This document shows, piece by piece, positions 1 through 8,496 of a DNA stretch of 64,000 nucleotides. The position numbers and the translations under genes were made by a program. The stretch covers positions 1-64,000 of the forward strand of contig NZ_JOHO01000062.1 in assembly GCF_000719705.1 (NCBI RefSeq), read 5' to 3'. How positions within the stretch are numbered: position 1 is the first letter of the stretch; each line of letters starts with the position of its first letter. The notes beneath the pieces were generated by a model. The model worked only from the letters and a program-made list of their open reading frames with translations, had not been told where the DNA came from and did no database searches. Source of the stretch: Streptomyces sp. NRRL S-350 (lineage in GTDB: Bacteria > Actinomycetota > Actinomycetes > Streptomycetales > Streptomycetaceae).

Positions 1-54
1 AAACCGCGACAACACAGCCCACTCGGCATCCGAAAGCTCATGACGGCGCACCAT
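1..54 (-). mobile_element. IS5-family transposase, N-terminal end (runs off the left edge)
   Basis: Read on the minus strand from an ATG at 54, the first codons give MVRRHELSDAEWAVLSRF. This is the usual opening of streptomycete IS5-family (IS427-like) transposases. Only 18 codons lie in the window, so I cannot tell whether the gene is intact beyond the edge. Confidence 0.6.
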
Positions 55-101
55 GACCGACATGATCTCTCATCACTTGATCAGCTTTGAAGACGACCCT
101 A

Positions 102-121
102 GGCCGTGTCTCATAATTGAT
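102..121. repeat. Possible terminal inverted repeat of the left-edge IS
   Basis: The motif GGCCGTGTCTCATAATTGAT lies about 50 bp upstream of the transposase start, where one IS terminus should be. GxxCGTGTCTCA-like ends are common in this IS group. The other terminus is outside the window, so pairing cannot be tested. Confidence 0.35.
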
Positions 122-124
122 CTT

Positions 125-542
125 GTGGCGGGTCGAGGAGAGATAACGGATGCTGCGTGGGCTCGTCCGCCAGAGTCCGAAGCCGCAGTCCCGGACGGTC
201 GGGCACCGCAAAGCCGCGGGACGCGAGCAAGCCTCTTATCTCGGCAATCGCCCGGCTGACGGTGGAGCGGTCGACCCCGAGGAGCAGGCCGAGGACTGCG
301 TGGGGAGGGTCGTGCCGCAGATGGCTCAGCGTGGCGGCAACGCGGTCGGCGAAGACAAGCTGGTGCCGGGCCCCTGCTCCGGCGGCGCGGCGACGAGCAC
401 CTCCACGGGCGGTGTGACGTCGGTCCTCGACCACGGCCTGCCAGGGAGAGGCGAGCTCGACGACCAGATCGGCCAGGTGCCACCGTGAGAGACCCGTCAG
501 CACCCGATGCCCGAGCACCGCACGGCTCACCATGATCGTCAC
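125..542 (-). mobile_element. Transposase N-terminal (HTH) fragment, second IS
   Basis: An ORF starting near 542 contains the helix-turn-helix block LGVDRSTVSRAIAEIRGLL, followed by LRTLAD. These belong to the N-terminal domain of IS5-superfamily DDE transposases. Similarity stops at about 158, where the DDE domain should begin, and the reading continues into unrelated sequence. The gene is therefore a truncated remnant, cut close to the end of the neighbouring IS. Confidence 0.6.
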
Positions 543-604
543 AGCGTCAGATCATGCCGCCTGCAGGCTGCCCGGTCACATCGCCACCGCAATCACGCAC
601 CAGG

Positions 605-821
605 TCGTAACCCCCGCCTGTGCGGGGAGGACAGGTTGGTCGGCGGGTGGATGCGCAGCGCCTCCGGCTGACCCCTGCGGGTGTGGGGAGGACCCGTCCG
701 GTGTAATGCGGCTCAGCATCCACTCGCGGACCAGCCCACCGACCCCCATGGGGCCGAGCGAGCGCGATACAGCGAGCTGAAGCCGACCGCCAGGGCTGAT
801 TCCTGCGAGTGAGAAGAGTAC
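605..821. CRISPR. Decayed type I-E-like CRISPR remnant, 3 degenerate repeats
   Basis: A 28-bp unit at 605-632 contains the stem CCCCGC/GCGGGG and ends GGGGAGGAC. A second unit at 666-693 has the same end and about 20 of 28 identical bases. The 61-bp period (28-bp repeat plus 33-bp spacer) is the type I-E spacing. A third, more decayed unit at 794-821 shares about 21 of 28 bases with the second, roughly two periods further on. No cas gene is in the window. I read this as a dead array end, but two clear repeats are few and chance in GC-rich DNA is not excluded. Confidence 0.45.
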
Positions 822-975
822 AGCGGGCCGCGGGAATTGAGCCCACCGTTCTACGGCCGACTCTCGCAGCTGCGGTGAGGAAGCGTGACTCCGGTCAGGA
901 GTGCGGGAGGGGCGTGTGTCCGGCATGGGGAGTGGAGAACGGATCCCTCCGGTTCCTGATGATCCGACTTGCCGT

Positions 976-1644
976 TCAACACGGCAGCAGAACGCCGCGC
1001 TCGCGGATGACCAGTTCTTCGCCCTCGGTAAGGCTCGCGTACGTGATGACCTCATCCAACAAGCGGAACGCGCCGCCGACCTCTTGGCGGGCGGTGACAA
1101 TTCGTTCGGCCATGTCAGGACGGACATCGAGTACCTGCGAGATCGTCTGAGCGTCGGCGCTGTTCAGATCCAGCAGGCCGCCGTCGTCGTAACCGGTGCC
1201 TCGGCCTGGTCGGCCGATACCCAGTTCCCGGGCCATGGCGGGATCATCCTGAACGATACGGCGCGCCTCGGCACGCAGAGTTCGGGCCTGTTGGACGGCG
1301 GCCAGAGCGCTGACGGGCTCCGGCGAGAAGGCCGTCACCGGTCGCTGAGTGGCAGTGCCGTAGATCAGGGACCGGTACGGAGAGAGGAGGATCGGGGCGA
1401 TGATCATCCCGGCGAGCGCGGCGAAACCTGCAGCAGGAGGGAGGAGGAGGCCGCCTGCAAGGATGACGGTGAACACAATGGCCAGTCGGCGAGCCTTCGT
1501 CGCGTCCCGCGAATGACCCTGAGACAGACGCGTGGTGGCGTGCCAGAACGGTACGCAGGCGAGCAGGCCGATGCTCAATATCGGCGTAAGAACGTACCAG
1601 AGGCCGGGGCGACGTTGGGTGGCTCGGATGGGGTGCTGACTCAC
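976..1644 (-). CDS. Membrane protein with C-terminal helix-hairpin-helix domain
   Basis: The product is about 222 aa. Two hydrophobic stretches near the N-terminus (LTPILSIGLLACVPFW and VILAGGLLLPPAAGFAALAG) suggest membrane insertion. The last 65 residues contain LLDLNSADAQTISQVL, resembling the helix-hairpin-helix DNA-binding fold of ComEA-type proteins. I chose the GTG at 1644 because the longer frame adds an Arg-rich leader of shadow type. Function is unknown. Membrane anchoring with an HhH domain could suit a DNA-contacting envelope protein, but nothing nearby supports a competence role. Confidence 0.6.
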   Translation of the reverse strand: MSQHPIRATQRRPGLWYVLTPILSIGLLACVPFWHATTRLSQGHSRDATKARRLAIVFTVILAGGLLLPPAAGFAALAGMIIAPILLSPYRSLIYGTATQRPVTAFSPEPVSALAAVQQARTLRAEARRIVQDDPAMARELGIGRPGRGTGYDDGGLLDLNSADAQTISQVLDVRPDMAERIVTARQEVGGAFRLLDEVITYASLTEGEELVIRERGVLLPC

Positions 1645-1663
1645 GGAGGCAGCGTATCGATGT

Positions 1664-2042
1664 CTGAGTATCAGATGCCGCCTGACGCAGAAACTGATCG
1701 ACGAGGGCCTCACGAAGCGTCAGGTCGCGCGGATGCTGGGTCGTGACGCTTCGCCGGTGTCGCAGTTCTTCACGAGGGCAAGGGCGCGGCGTTCGTGAAC
1801 GCGCTGCGCCAGATCGTGCGGGCGGTGTGCGGCGGTGAACGGGACCCCGAGGCGTTGTCCGGCATCGCGGCAGCGAGCGTGGAACGCCGGCGGACCCGGA
1901 CCGGCCAGAAGGCGCGGGTGCGGGGGCAAGGACGTCGTCGGGGCGCCCGGCGAGAGCATGGTCGGCCGGGCCGGGAAGCTCGTCCTGCGTCAGCCCCACA
2001 GCAACGGCGAGCTCGCGCCGGCTCTCCCCCGGGGCGGCGGTA
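1664..2042 (+). pseudogene. Frameshifted HTH-protein remnant
   Basis: Three successive frames give one coherent protein. The pieces are LIDEGLTKRQVARMLGRDAS, then GKGAAFVNALRQIVRAVCGG and ERRRTRTGQKARV, then KDVVGAPGESMVGRAGKLV. The first piece is an XRE-like helix-turn-helix. The breaks fall near 1770 and 1925. The pattern resembles actinobacterial plasmid or chromosome-arm HTH proteins, but I do not assign a function. No start codon was found for the first piece, so the 5' end is also lost. Confidence 0.5.
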
Positions 2043-2070
2043 GGCTGCCGAGGCTCCGAGAAGGCGCAGG

Positions 2071-2096
2071 AGGCCGCCACCCGCGGGTGGCGGCCT
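2071..2096. terminator. Hairpin terminator
   Basis: AGGCCGCCACCC at 2071-2082 pairs perfectly with GGGTGGCGGCCT at 2085-2096. It follows the broken HTH gene and lies beyond the 3' side of the minus-strand Lys/Ala-rich gene, so it could serve either. Confidence 0.6.
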
Positions 2097-2228
2097 TCCG
2101 GCGTCTCAGACAGGGACCGTGACGACCGCGGCGGACGCGGGGACGTCGCCGGTTCGAGATCCGGGCCAGAGGCCGGCTCCCCATGGTGCGGCAGGTCCGC
2201 GAACCGGCCGCCGGCTGGCCCCGGCGGG

Positions 2229-2321
2229 TCAGCCGTTCAGCTTCGCGTACAGGCCGCGGCCCGGGCGCTGTACTCGGCCGGCCTTGGCCAGGCGCTCCAG
2301 CATGGTGCGCACCGCGTTCAT
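2229..2321 (-). CDS. Split-off C-terminal part of the Lys/Ala-rich protein
   Basis: These 30 codons (MNAVRTMLERLAKAGRVQRP and onward to YAKLNG) match the last 30 residues of the intact copy ending at 57875. Here they are out of frame with the upstream part, whose TGA overlaps this ATG as ATGA. The arrangement would allow coupled translation of a separate winged-helix-like peptide, but it more simply marks a gene broken by deletion. Confidence 0.4.
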   Translation of the reverse strand: MNAVRTMLERLAKAGRVQRPGRGLYAKLNG

Positions 2322-2689
2322 GTTTTCTTGGCCGGGGTCTTCTTGGCGGTGGCCTTCTTCGCCGTCTTCGCGGCCGTGTCCGTGCGCGTGGTGGCCTTCT
2401 CGGCCGGCTCCCCGCCCCGGTCCTGGGCCGCCCCGGGTTCGGCCGCGATCTGCCGCGGCAAGTCCCCGACGATGGCGTCCGCCTCTGCCCGGACGGTGCC
2501 CACCGGCATGAGGTCCTGCGAGACCACCAGTCCGGCCAGGGCCCGCAGGCTCTCGATGGCGGCGCGTACGGCGTTCTCGCGCGCCACGGCGGCGGTCAGC
2601 TCCTCCTCCAGGCGCCGCCGGCGGGCCTCGATGCCGGGAAGTTCCGCCTCCAACTGGGCGATGGTGTCACTGAAACGGCTTTCTGCCAC
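2318..2689 (-). pseudogene. Truncated copy of the coiled-coil/Lys-Ala-rich protein
   Basis: From a GTG at 2689 the 123-residue product begins with a charged helical region (PGIEARRRRLEEELTAAVAR) and ends in a short KKATAKKTPAKK tail. It is a clear paralogue of the 216-residue protein at 57875-58525, with near-identical N-termini and similar flanks. Most of the histone-H1-like Lys/Ala repeat is deleted and the join shifts the frame, giving an early stop at 2318. Likely cause is slippage within the repeat. The ribosome site GAGGAG-like run just upstream is kept, so the fragment may still be made. Confidence 0.7.
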
Positions 2690-3460
2690 GGTTCCTCGTC
2701 TCCTCCGCCCACGCGATCCTCCGCAGGGACTATGCGATCTTTACCCCACTCACGCGTCCGCCAACAAGAACAGCACCAGACAGCCCGCTCCGCCGTCACG
2801 ACCACGGAAGGCGACGGTGACGATGGCGGTGGTGCAGCGCCCCAGCGAACCGTCCGAGCCGCGGCCAGCACCACGCCCGACCACGCCCAGCCGCCATGTC
2901 GTGGTGAACGACCTCAGCGCGAGGACTTTCTGACGGCCCGCACCGGCGGTCGGCCTGCGATGCGGTCGGCGCCGACGGGCCACCGTGAGCTGCACACCGC
3001 CTTGGCCACAGGCAAGCCGCCGGACCGTCCGCCGGCGCGGACGACGGTCAGCCGTGCCGGCGAAGGTGGAAGCCTACGTGCCGTGGCGATGCGCGAGACC
3101 GCCCTGGGGCTGCCGGGCCGGTGTGGGTCGGCTCGGCGGCGATGCTCTTGTGCCGATTGTTGCGTTCGGCGGCCTCGGGCGGCATGGTCCGGCACTCACC
3201 CGCTGATTCGGGAGACCGGGCACAGAGGAGGTCCTGCTCAAGGAGGGCGTCCGGCTCGGCGTGCACGCGCTTGACGGGCAGCTGCCCGCCGATCGCCTTG
3301 ACGATGTCGGCTGCGCTCGTCGAGCCGTTGGCCTCGATCAGGCTGAGGGCGGTGAGGTGGAGGCCGACATCCCGGAGGACGAGCCTGTGGCCCTCAGGGT
3401 GAGCACTCGGGTCGCCCGGCATGAGGCAGGCCAGGGCCCCGGCATGAGGCAGGCCAGGGC
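2690..3460. other. No confident gene
   Basis: The first 60 bp are the upstream region shared with the copy at 58.5 kb. On the minus strand around 3200-3400 a stretch reads TALSLIEANGSTSAADIVKA, which looks coding (possibly a winged-helix remnant), but no credible start or family could be fixed. Nothing else was recognised. Confidence 0.3.
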
Positions 3461-3579
3461 AAGGGATCGACACGCTCCGCGCCGCCGGACACCGCGACAT
3501 CGCCGCCGGCATCCGGCAGGCTTCCTACGAGCCCTCCACCCGCCCGCTCGACCTGCCGAGCATCATCCGACCAACGTGA
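3461..3579 (+). mobile_element. ISAs1-family transposase C-terminal scrap
   Basis: The reading RAAGHRDIAAGIRQASYEPS followed by TRPLDL is the conserved C-terminus of ISAs1-type transposases. A second copy of the same scrap lies at 10258-10374. Nothing of the catalytic domain remains. Confidence 0.55.
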
Positions 3580-3689
3580 TCACCAGAGCACAGGGCTTTG
3601 CAACGGCCCTGAGCCAGGGAGCGCCCTTTCCATGATCCGCCGCCGCCAATCGTGTTGATCATCACGCTCGGCGAAGTGATCGATTCCGC

Positions 3690-3701
3690 TAGGTTACCGA
3701 C
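3690..3701 (+). promoter_or_regulatory. Likely -10 element of a leaderless transcript
   Basis: TAGGTT at 3690-3695 lies six bases before the GTG start at 3702, the usual spacing for leaderless actinobacterial mRNAs. No Shine-Dalgarno motif precedes the start. A -35 box is not obvious. Confidence 0.4.
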
Positions 3702-5510
3702 GTGACTGGCTCTCAACTCCCCCACTTCCAGGGCATATCCGGCGACCTCACGCGCGTACTGTTCGGACCTCGTGCACAGCAAATCCACGAGCCCTGGAGG
3801 CGCCTGTTCGACGACCCCCGGTTCGCCTTCGAGGAGGGACTGACCCCTCAGGAACGGACAGCGCTCTCGTACAAGCGACTGCGGTTCATAAACGATGCCG
3901 TGCCGGATCCGATCGCCCTGGCCTCGGACATCGAGAAGCTCGCGGCCATGCACGAGTGGGCTGGAGTGGTGGATGCCGGGATGGCGACGCTCGCGAGCAT
4001 CCATTGGAACCTGCACATCGGCAGCCTGGCCGACCACGACGAGGGGCGGGACCTGCACCCGTATGCCCGAATGGAACGCATCGGGACATTCCTGTGCACC
4101 GAGCTGGACCACGGTAACGACGCCGCCGCGCTGGAGACACGGGCCACATTCGATCCCGAGACGAGCGGATTCATCCTGGATACGCCCACCGCCGGTGCTT
4201 GCAAATGGATGCCGAACACCTCCAGTGCCGGTGGCGCCAAGAGCGCCCTCGTTGCTGCCCGCCTGATCGTCGGCGAAGTCGACCACGGAGTTTTCCTCTT
4301 CCACACGCCGCTCACCGATCAGGAAGGTCGGCCCTACCCGGGCGTGGAAGTCCGGCCCCTCCCTCAGACCGCCAGCGCACCCGTCGACCACTGCGCCACC
4401 TACTTCCACGGCATGCGCCTGCCCTTCGACGCCATGGTGCAGGGCGACCACGGGCGTCTGTCACGCGACGGCAGGTTCACCAGCGTGCTGGGCAATCCAC
4501 GCAAGCGATTCCTGCGGTCGGTCGGACGCGTCAACGCAGGCAAACTCTGCATGAGCGCCTACAGCCTCGGCGTGACACGCCATGCCCTCGTCGTCGCTGT
4601 GCAGCACGCCAGCCGACGGCTCACCTCCGGCATGACGACAGACCGCAAGGTCTCCCTCATCGAGCACCGCAGCCACCACGCCCCGCTCCTTTCCGCGGTC
4701 GCCACCACATACGCGGCGACACTGCTGCACCGCGAAGTAGTACAGCGGTGGACTGACAGCACTGCGACTGAGCGCGCCGATGTGGAACGACTGGCCGCCA
4801 TGGCCAAGGCCTGGATCACTTGGCGGGGTCGGGAGATCATGACGGAATGCCGTGAGCGTTGCGGAGCGCAAGGCCTGCTGCTGTCGAACGGAATTGCCTT
4901 CCAGCTGGCTGCGAACGAGGGGACGGTCACCGCCGAGGGAGACAATCTGGTAATTCTCATCAAGGCGGCTGGTGAGATGCTGATGGGCGGATTCACTCCC
5001 ATGCCGCCTTCTGAGGTACCGGCGAGTGAGCGCTCACTTGATGATTCAGACTATCTACAGGAACTTCTTGCAGACATCGAACGTATCTGGCACAGCAGGG
5101 CTCGCACCCGACTCCGGAGCGGGCCGACAGGAAATCCATTGGCTCGGTGGAACGGAACCGTGACACCAGCCTTGCGGCTCGTTGAAGCACATACAGTTCG
5201 CCTTGCCGCGCAGTCTCTGCTAAACGCGGCAACGGGAGAGCCCGTCCCTGAAGTCCAGGCAGTTCTCGCGAACCTGCACCGTCTGTTCACCTTGCGGCAG
5301 ATCAAGGACAACAGTGGGGACTTGCTCGCGGCCGGCCACATGACCTCGGATCACGTTCAGCAACTGCCAGACGTCGAGGAAGCGCTGATCGAGGCGCTCC
5401 TGCCGTATGCCCTGACCCTGACAGATGGCTTCGCAGCTCTTGAGGGCGTCCTGGCCGGGCATCCGATGCTTGGCGCTCCGGAGCCGGCGGCCGAACTGGT
5501 TCCGGCGTGA
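3702..5510 (+). CDS. Acyl-CoA oxidase/dehydrogenase-like flavoprotein
   Basis: The 602-residue product matches the acyl-CoA oxidase layout. TELDHGNDAAALETRATFDP near residues 133-152 is the FAD-binding beta-domain signature (TE..HG...LET.A.FDP), followed by ILDTPTAGACKWMPN. In the C-terminal half CGAQGLLLSNGI and AEGDN (about residue 411) occupy the position of the catalytic glutamate loop. The expected reaction is FAD-dependent alpha,beta-desaturation of an acyl-CoA with oxygen as acceptor; the substrate is unknown. It is a single-gene unit between IS scars, with a leaderless-type start and a strong terminator at 5523, so secondary metabolism or accessory fatty-acid oxidation is as likely as core beta-oxidation. 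Confidence 0.8.
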   Translation: MTGSQLPHFQGISGDLTRVLFGPRAQQIHEPWRRLFDDPRFAFEEGLTPQERTALSYKRLRFINDAVPDPIALASDIEKLAAMHEWAGVVDAGMATLASIHWNLHIGSLADHDEGRDLHPYARMERIGTFLCTELDHGNDAAALETRATFDPETSGFILDTPTAGACKWMPNTSSAGGAKSALVAARLIVGEVDHGVFLFHTPLTDQEGRPYPGVEVRPLPQTASAPVDHCATYFHGMRLPFDAMVQGDHGRLSRDGRFTSVLGNPRKRFLRSVGRVNAGKLCMSAYSLGVTRHALVVAVQHASRRLTSGMTTDRKVSLIEHRSHHAPLLSAVATTYAATLLHREVVQRWTDSTATERADVERLAAMAKAWITWRGREIMTECRERCGAQGLLLSNGIAFQLAANEGTVTAEGDNLVILIKAAGEMLMGGFTPMPPSEVPASERSLDDSDYLQELLADIERIWHSRARTRLRSGPTGNPLARWNGTVTPALRLVEAHTVRLAAQSLLNAATGEPVPEVQAVLANLHRLFTLRQIKDNSGDLLAAGHMTSDHVQQLPDVEEALIEALLPYALTLTDGFAALEGVLAGHPMLGAPEPAAELVPA

Positions 5511-5522
5511 TTCGGTAGTCGC

Positions 5523-5558
5523 TCGGGGCGCTGCTGTCCGGCGACAGCAGCGCCCCGA
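5523..5558 (+). terminator. Terminator of the acyl-CoA oxidase-like gene
   Basis: TCGGGGCGCTGCTGTC at 5523-5538 pairs perfectly over 16 bp with 5543-5558 around a CGGC loop, 13 bp after the stop codon. Confidence 0.8.
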
Positions 5559-5625
5559 CCCTCGCCGGGGATGGGCGCGGGCCGCGACGTCGAGCGGGCC
5601 GCAGCGTCACCCGTCGTCGGGATCG

Positions 5626-6314
5626 TCAGAGGGCGATGATCTGCCCTTGCTGCCGCGTCAGTGACGCGTACGGCTGTTGCTCGACATCGGCTCCGTCGGC
5701 GGTGCTGCCCTCGTCGACGGCGAGGCAGGGCCCGCTGTAGCGGTTGATGAGGAAGTAGGAGCCGTCACCGGTGGGGGTGACGGCCCAGTGCTGCTGGGGG
5801 GCGCTGGAGCCGACCAGATGCCGACGTCGCCGCCGTCGGCGCGGGAGAGACCCGCGACCTCCATGAGCTTGCCGCTGCCCACCCCCTTGATCTCGTGGTA
5901 GCAGTCGTCGGTCCTGGGGAAGGTCCACTTCTGGTTGGCCTTGTTGAGCCAGGGCCATTGAAGGACGTCGGTGTTGGTCGGTGTTGTTGGCGGTGGCCCG
6001 CCCTTCACGTCGGCGACCTTGCCGCTGTGCCGGGCGACCAGCCGGTAGACGGGGCCGTCGCCGGGCAGCGTGGTGGACACCAGGGCCGGCTCGTCCGTCC
6101 GGCCGCCGATCCTGACGCCGCCGATGGTGACGTAGCCGCCGGTGGCCGCGTTGACCCGGATCCGTACGAAGCCGACGTTCCGGGCCGGCCATCCGGCCGC
6201 CTTGGAGGCACGGCCGGAGGCCCAGTTCCCGGCGGTGACCTGGGTGAAGTTCGTAGCGTCGGTGCTGGTGGAGATGGGTGTGGTGTGCTGGTCGATGCGC
6301 CAGCGGTTCCCTTC
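5626..6314 (-). pseudogene. Secreted carbohydrate-active protein remnant with ricin-type lectin repeats
   Basis: On the minus strand a beta-sandwich-like region (NVGFVRIRVNAATGGYVTIG) is followed by ricin-B-like blocks GPVYRLVARHSGKVADVKG, QKWTFP and YFLINRYSGPCLAVD. The frame changes at a run of six G (5796-5801 on the plus strand), after which the reading continues to a stop at 5626. The N-terminus, including any signal peptide and catalytic domain, is missing and replaced by an unrelated AAA-ATPase scrap. It probably once belonged to a secreted glycoside hydrolase. The homopolymer break could be a real mutation or a sequencing error. Confidence 0.6.
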
Positions 6315-6536
6315 GCGGATGTCGCGCGCGGTGGGGCGGGCCCGGAAGGCGATCCGGTAGGAGTTGTGCGGTGCGAGCAGGCGCAGCGAGGCGTTGACCG
6401 GCAGGGACTTGCCGTTGCCGGCCGCGCCGGAGATGCACGTCATCGCGCGGGCTTCGAGGGTGGCGGCGATGTTGTCACAGGCGGTGCGCAGCGCCTCGGT
6501 GGCGACGGTTCGGGCGTCGGCCAGGTTCGGGCAGTG
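6315..6536 (-). mobile_element. Transposon AAA-ATPase (TniB/MuB-like) fragment
   Basis: The reading DARTVATEALRTACDNIAA leads to a Walker A motif GAAGNGKS and then FRARPTARDI. This is the N-terminal part of ATP-binding proteins of Tn7/Tn5053-type or IS21-like transposons. Similarity ends abruptly at about 6314, where the lectin remnant begins in the same frame, giving a chimeric ORF. No Walker B region is present. Confidence 0.55.
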
Positions 6537-6881
6537 ATCGGCGCGCTCACAAGATGCCGTGGTTGGCGGCCCTGTCCGGGCTCGTGCTGGTGCTCACCGC
6601 GCTCCCTCCTCGACCAGCCGGGCCGCTACGCGCCGTGCCAGCCAGGACGGGCGCCATGCCACTTCGCTGTGGCGGGGGCCTGGTACGCATGGCGTCCTGC
6701 GGCACGCGCAACAGGCCGCCGCCGGCGCTGCGGCTGCCCGGGCGAAGGACACTGGTGCCCGGTGAAGCCGGTGCTGACCCGGCCTCACCCTGGCGCAGGC
6801 CGCCGACCGCCTCTGAGGAGTTCGCTCATCTCGTCGGTCTGCCGTGGTCGGATGGTGCCCGAAGACGTGAGGAGGCCGAGT

Positions 6882-7766
6882 GTGCGTTGGAGACGTGGCA
6901 AGAAGGCAGGCCGTCGCCGGAACGGGGACGGGGACGGGCCGTATGAGATCGTGTCCTCTTCGCAGGCGCTCTCGCATCCGCCCCGGATCCGCGAGGAGCG
7001 CTGGGGGGAGTGGTTGCGGCGTTCGCGGATCGGGACCGACCTGGCCGCGTGGTGGGACGGCGGTGACAGTGACGTACGCACGCGTATTGGCGAAATCCCA
7101 TATCGGGAGCGCCTCGTCGACCTCCTGTCCCGGGCCTCGCCCCGGGACTGCGCCGCGATGGGCCTGGGCTGCAGCCGCCGTGTCGACCGGCCGTGCTGGG
7201 AGCCGCAGATCTGCGGCCAGGACCGCGTCGGTGTTTGTGCCGGCGGCACGGCCGGTGCTGGCGCGTCTCGTACGGGTCCGGTGCCGGGTGCCTGCGGGTC
7301 CTTCGTGGACTGCTGGAGCGATCTGGAACTGCGTGTGGAGTTCTCCGCCGACGACCGCCACCGGGCGGTGCACATGACGGACCGGGACCGCTGGGGCGAG
7401 GTCGGCGTGTGGGTGGACGGCGTTCGGCTGATGGTGGATGCCTGGCTGGATCGGTCCGGGTACTGGGTGGGCGATCGGTTCTATGTGCTGCGGGCGGCGG
7501 GCCCGGAAGACCATCCCGATCAGCAGATCGCCCTCGGTCTGCTCGGTTACAGGATTCTCTCGCTCGTGATCCATGACGCCCGGCGCGGGACGACACGCGT
7601 GTTCGTCCCGAATGCCTCGCAGAGCTGGACCGATCCGTTCGTGCGGCTGGACGGCGATCAGTTGCATCTGTACGCGGACGAAGCCGCCGTCACGGCTGAC
7701 CGGCCCGACCGGTCGGTACCTGCCGAATCGCCACCTTCTCGCCCTGGGGGCCCATACTGGTGGTGA
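6882..7766 (+). CDS. Hypothetical protein
   Basis: I placed the start at the GTG at 6882 because a GAGGAGG ribosome site lies eight bases upstream. The same frame is open much further upstream but only as antisense to the remnants there. The product is 294 aa, begins with a basic stretch (VRWRRGKKAGRRRN), and is otherwise acidic and aromatic, with WGEVGVWVDGVRLMVDAWLD and IPYRERLVDLLSRASPRDC. No membrane segment or signal peptide is seen. I do not recognise the family. Confidence 0.55.
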   Translation: MRWRRGKKAGRRRNGDGDGPYEIVSSSQALSHPPRIREERWGEWLRRSRIGTDLAAWWDGGDSDVRTRIGEIPYRERLVDLLSRASPRDCAAMGLGCSRRVDRPCWEPQICGQDRVGVCAGGTAGAGASRTGPVPGACGSFVDCWSDLELRVEFSADDRHRAVHMTDRDRWGEVGVWVDGVRLMVDAWLDRSGYWVGDRFYVLRAAGPEDHPDQQIALGLLGYRILSLVIHDARRGTTRVFVPNASQSWTDPFVRLDGDQLHLYADEAAVTADRPDRSVPAESPPSRPGGPYWW

Positions 7767-7958
7767 GCTCCATGACAACGCCGAACAGAACGTCGCGGCG
7801 CAGCGCGTTGTTGAAGTCGAACACCGTCTGACCGGGGTGAGGTTGATGGTGCGGGCGGGGGCGGTGATGAAGTGGACGGTGCCCGTGGCGCGGGCCGCGG
7901 TGATCCAGCCCTGGGGTGCCTGGGTCTGCCGGCTCGGGGAGGAACTAATCAACAGCAT
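7700..7958 (-). pseudogene. Frameshifted unknown gene
   Basis: From an ATG at 7958 the reading QAPQGWITAARATGTVHFIT continues to about 7825. It then resumes one frame over as QTVFDFNNALRRDVLFGVVM and ELTTSMGPQGEKVAI. Both parts look coding, and together they make one plausible beta-rich protein. The 3' end is lost into the neighbouring convergent gene. Family unknown. Confidence 0.35.
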
Positions 7959-8008
7959 CCCCCGGGGCCGGGGGCCGTCGTTGCTGGATCCAAGGGATGT
8001 CAGCCGCC

Positions 8009-8335
8009 TCAGTCTCCAGCGATGTAGACGTAGGTGCCGGGCGCCTCACCGCACTTGCTCAGCAGCGCCTCCAGGAGTACCAACTGCGGGTTGCTCCTCC
8101 AATCCGGGATTGTTTGGACCTCCGCACGCGCGGTCGCACACTGGCCGGAGTCCAGCACGGTGTCCCCGTAGGGGTCGATGCGGGAAAGGACGGGGAAGTC
8201 CGCGGGGCGGAGTCCCCCGAAGATGTCCATCAGCACGTCGTCCTCGTCTCCGAAGGATTCGGTGACCGTCCTCTGAAGGGCCTCCCAGCTTGTCAGGTCA
8301 GGGAGTTCGGAATGCCGGAAGACATCCAGTCCCAC
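8009..8335 (-). CDS. Small hypothetical protein
   Basis: A 108-residue acidic protein starts at a GTG at 8335, with GGAG eight bases upstream. Its sequence has conserved-looking blocks (FGDEDDVLMDIFGGLRPADF and WRSNPQLVLLEALLSKCGEA) and ends in TYVYIAGD. No signal peptide or membrane segment is present. Size and acidity would suit an immunity-type protein, but there is no toxin partner beside it, so that is only a thought. Confidence 0.55.
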   Translation of the reverse strand: MGLDVFRHSELPDLTSWEALQRTVTESFGDEDDVLMDIFGGLRPADFPVLSRIDPYGDTVLDSGQCATARAEVQTIPDWRSNPQLVLLEALLSKCGEAPGTYVYIAGD

Positions 8336-8496
8336 GTTGAGCTCCAGCTTCCTGTCAGAACGGATACTCAGGTTGAACTCGCCTTGTCGGCGAGCTGCAT
8401 CAGTGCAACGCGGCCATCGCGACCCCGATGGTTCGTTGGCCGTCCTGGCTCATGGATTCCGGCGTCATGCAGCGCCCGAGGCGGGTCCTCGCCGCC

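Noticed and set aside
737..764. A further CRISPR repeat between units 2 and 3
   Set aside because: Only about half of the positions agree with the other units and the spacing is about 10 bp off, so it is not counted.
3048..3512. A minus-strand 154-codon frame with some regulator-like character (TSAADIVKAIGGQLP)
   Set aside because: The start and end are arbitrary and the surrounding residues are shadow-like. I could not separate a real remnant from chance.
5025..5038. AGTGAGCGCTCACT, a perfect palindrome like the LacI-type site at 25830
   Set aside because: It lies deep inside the acyl-CoA oxidase-like coding sequence, where the codons fit the protein. With no promoter nearby I regard it as chance.
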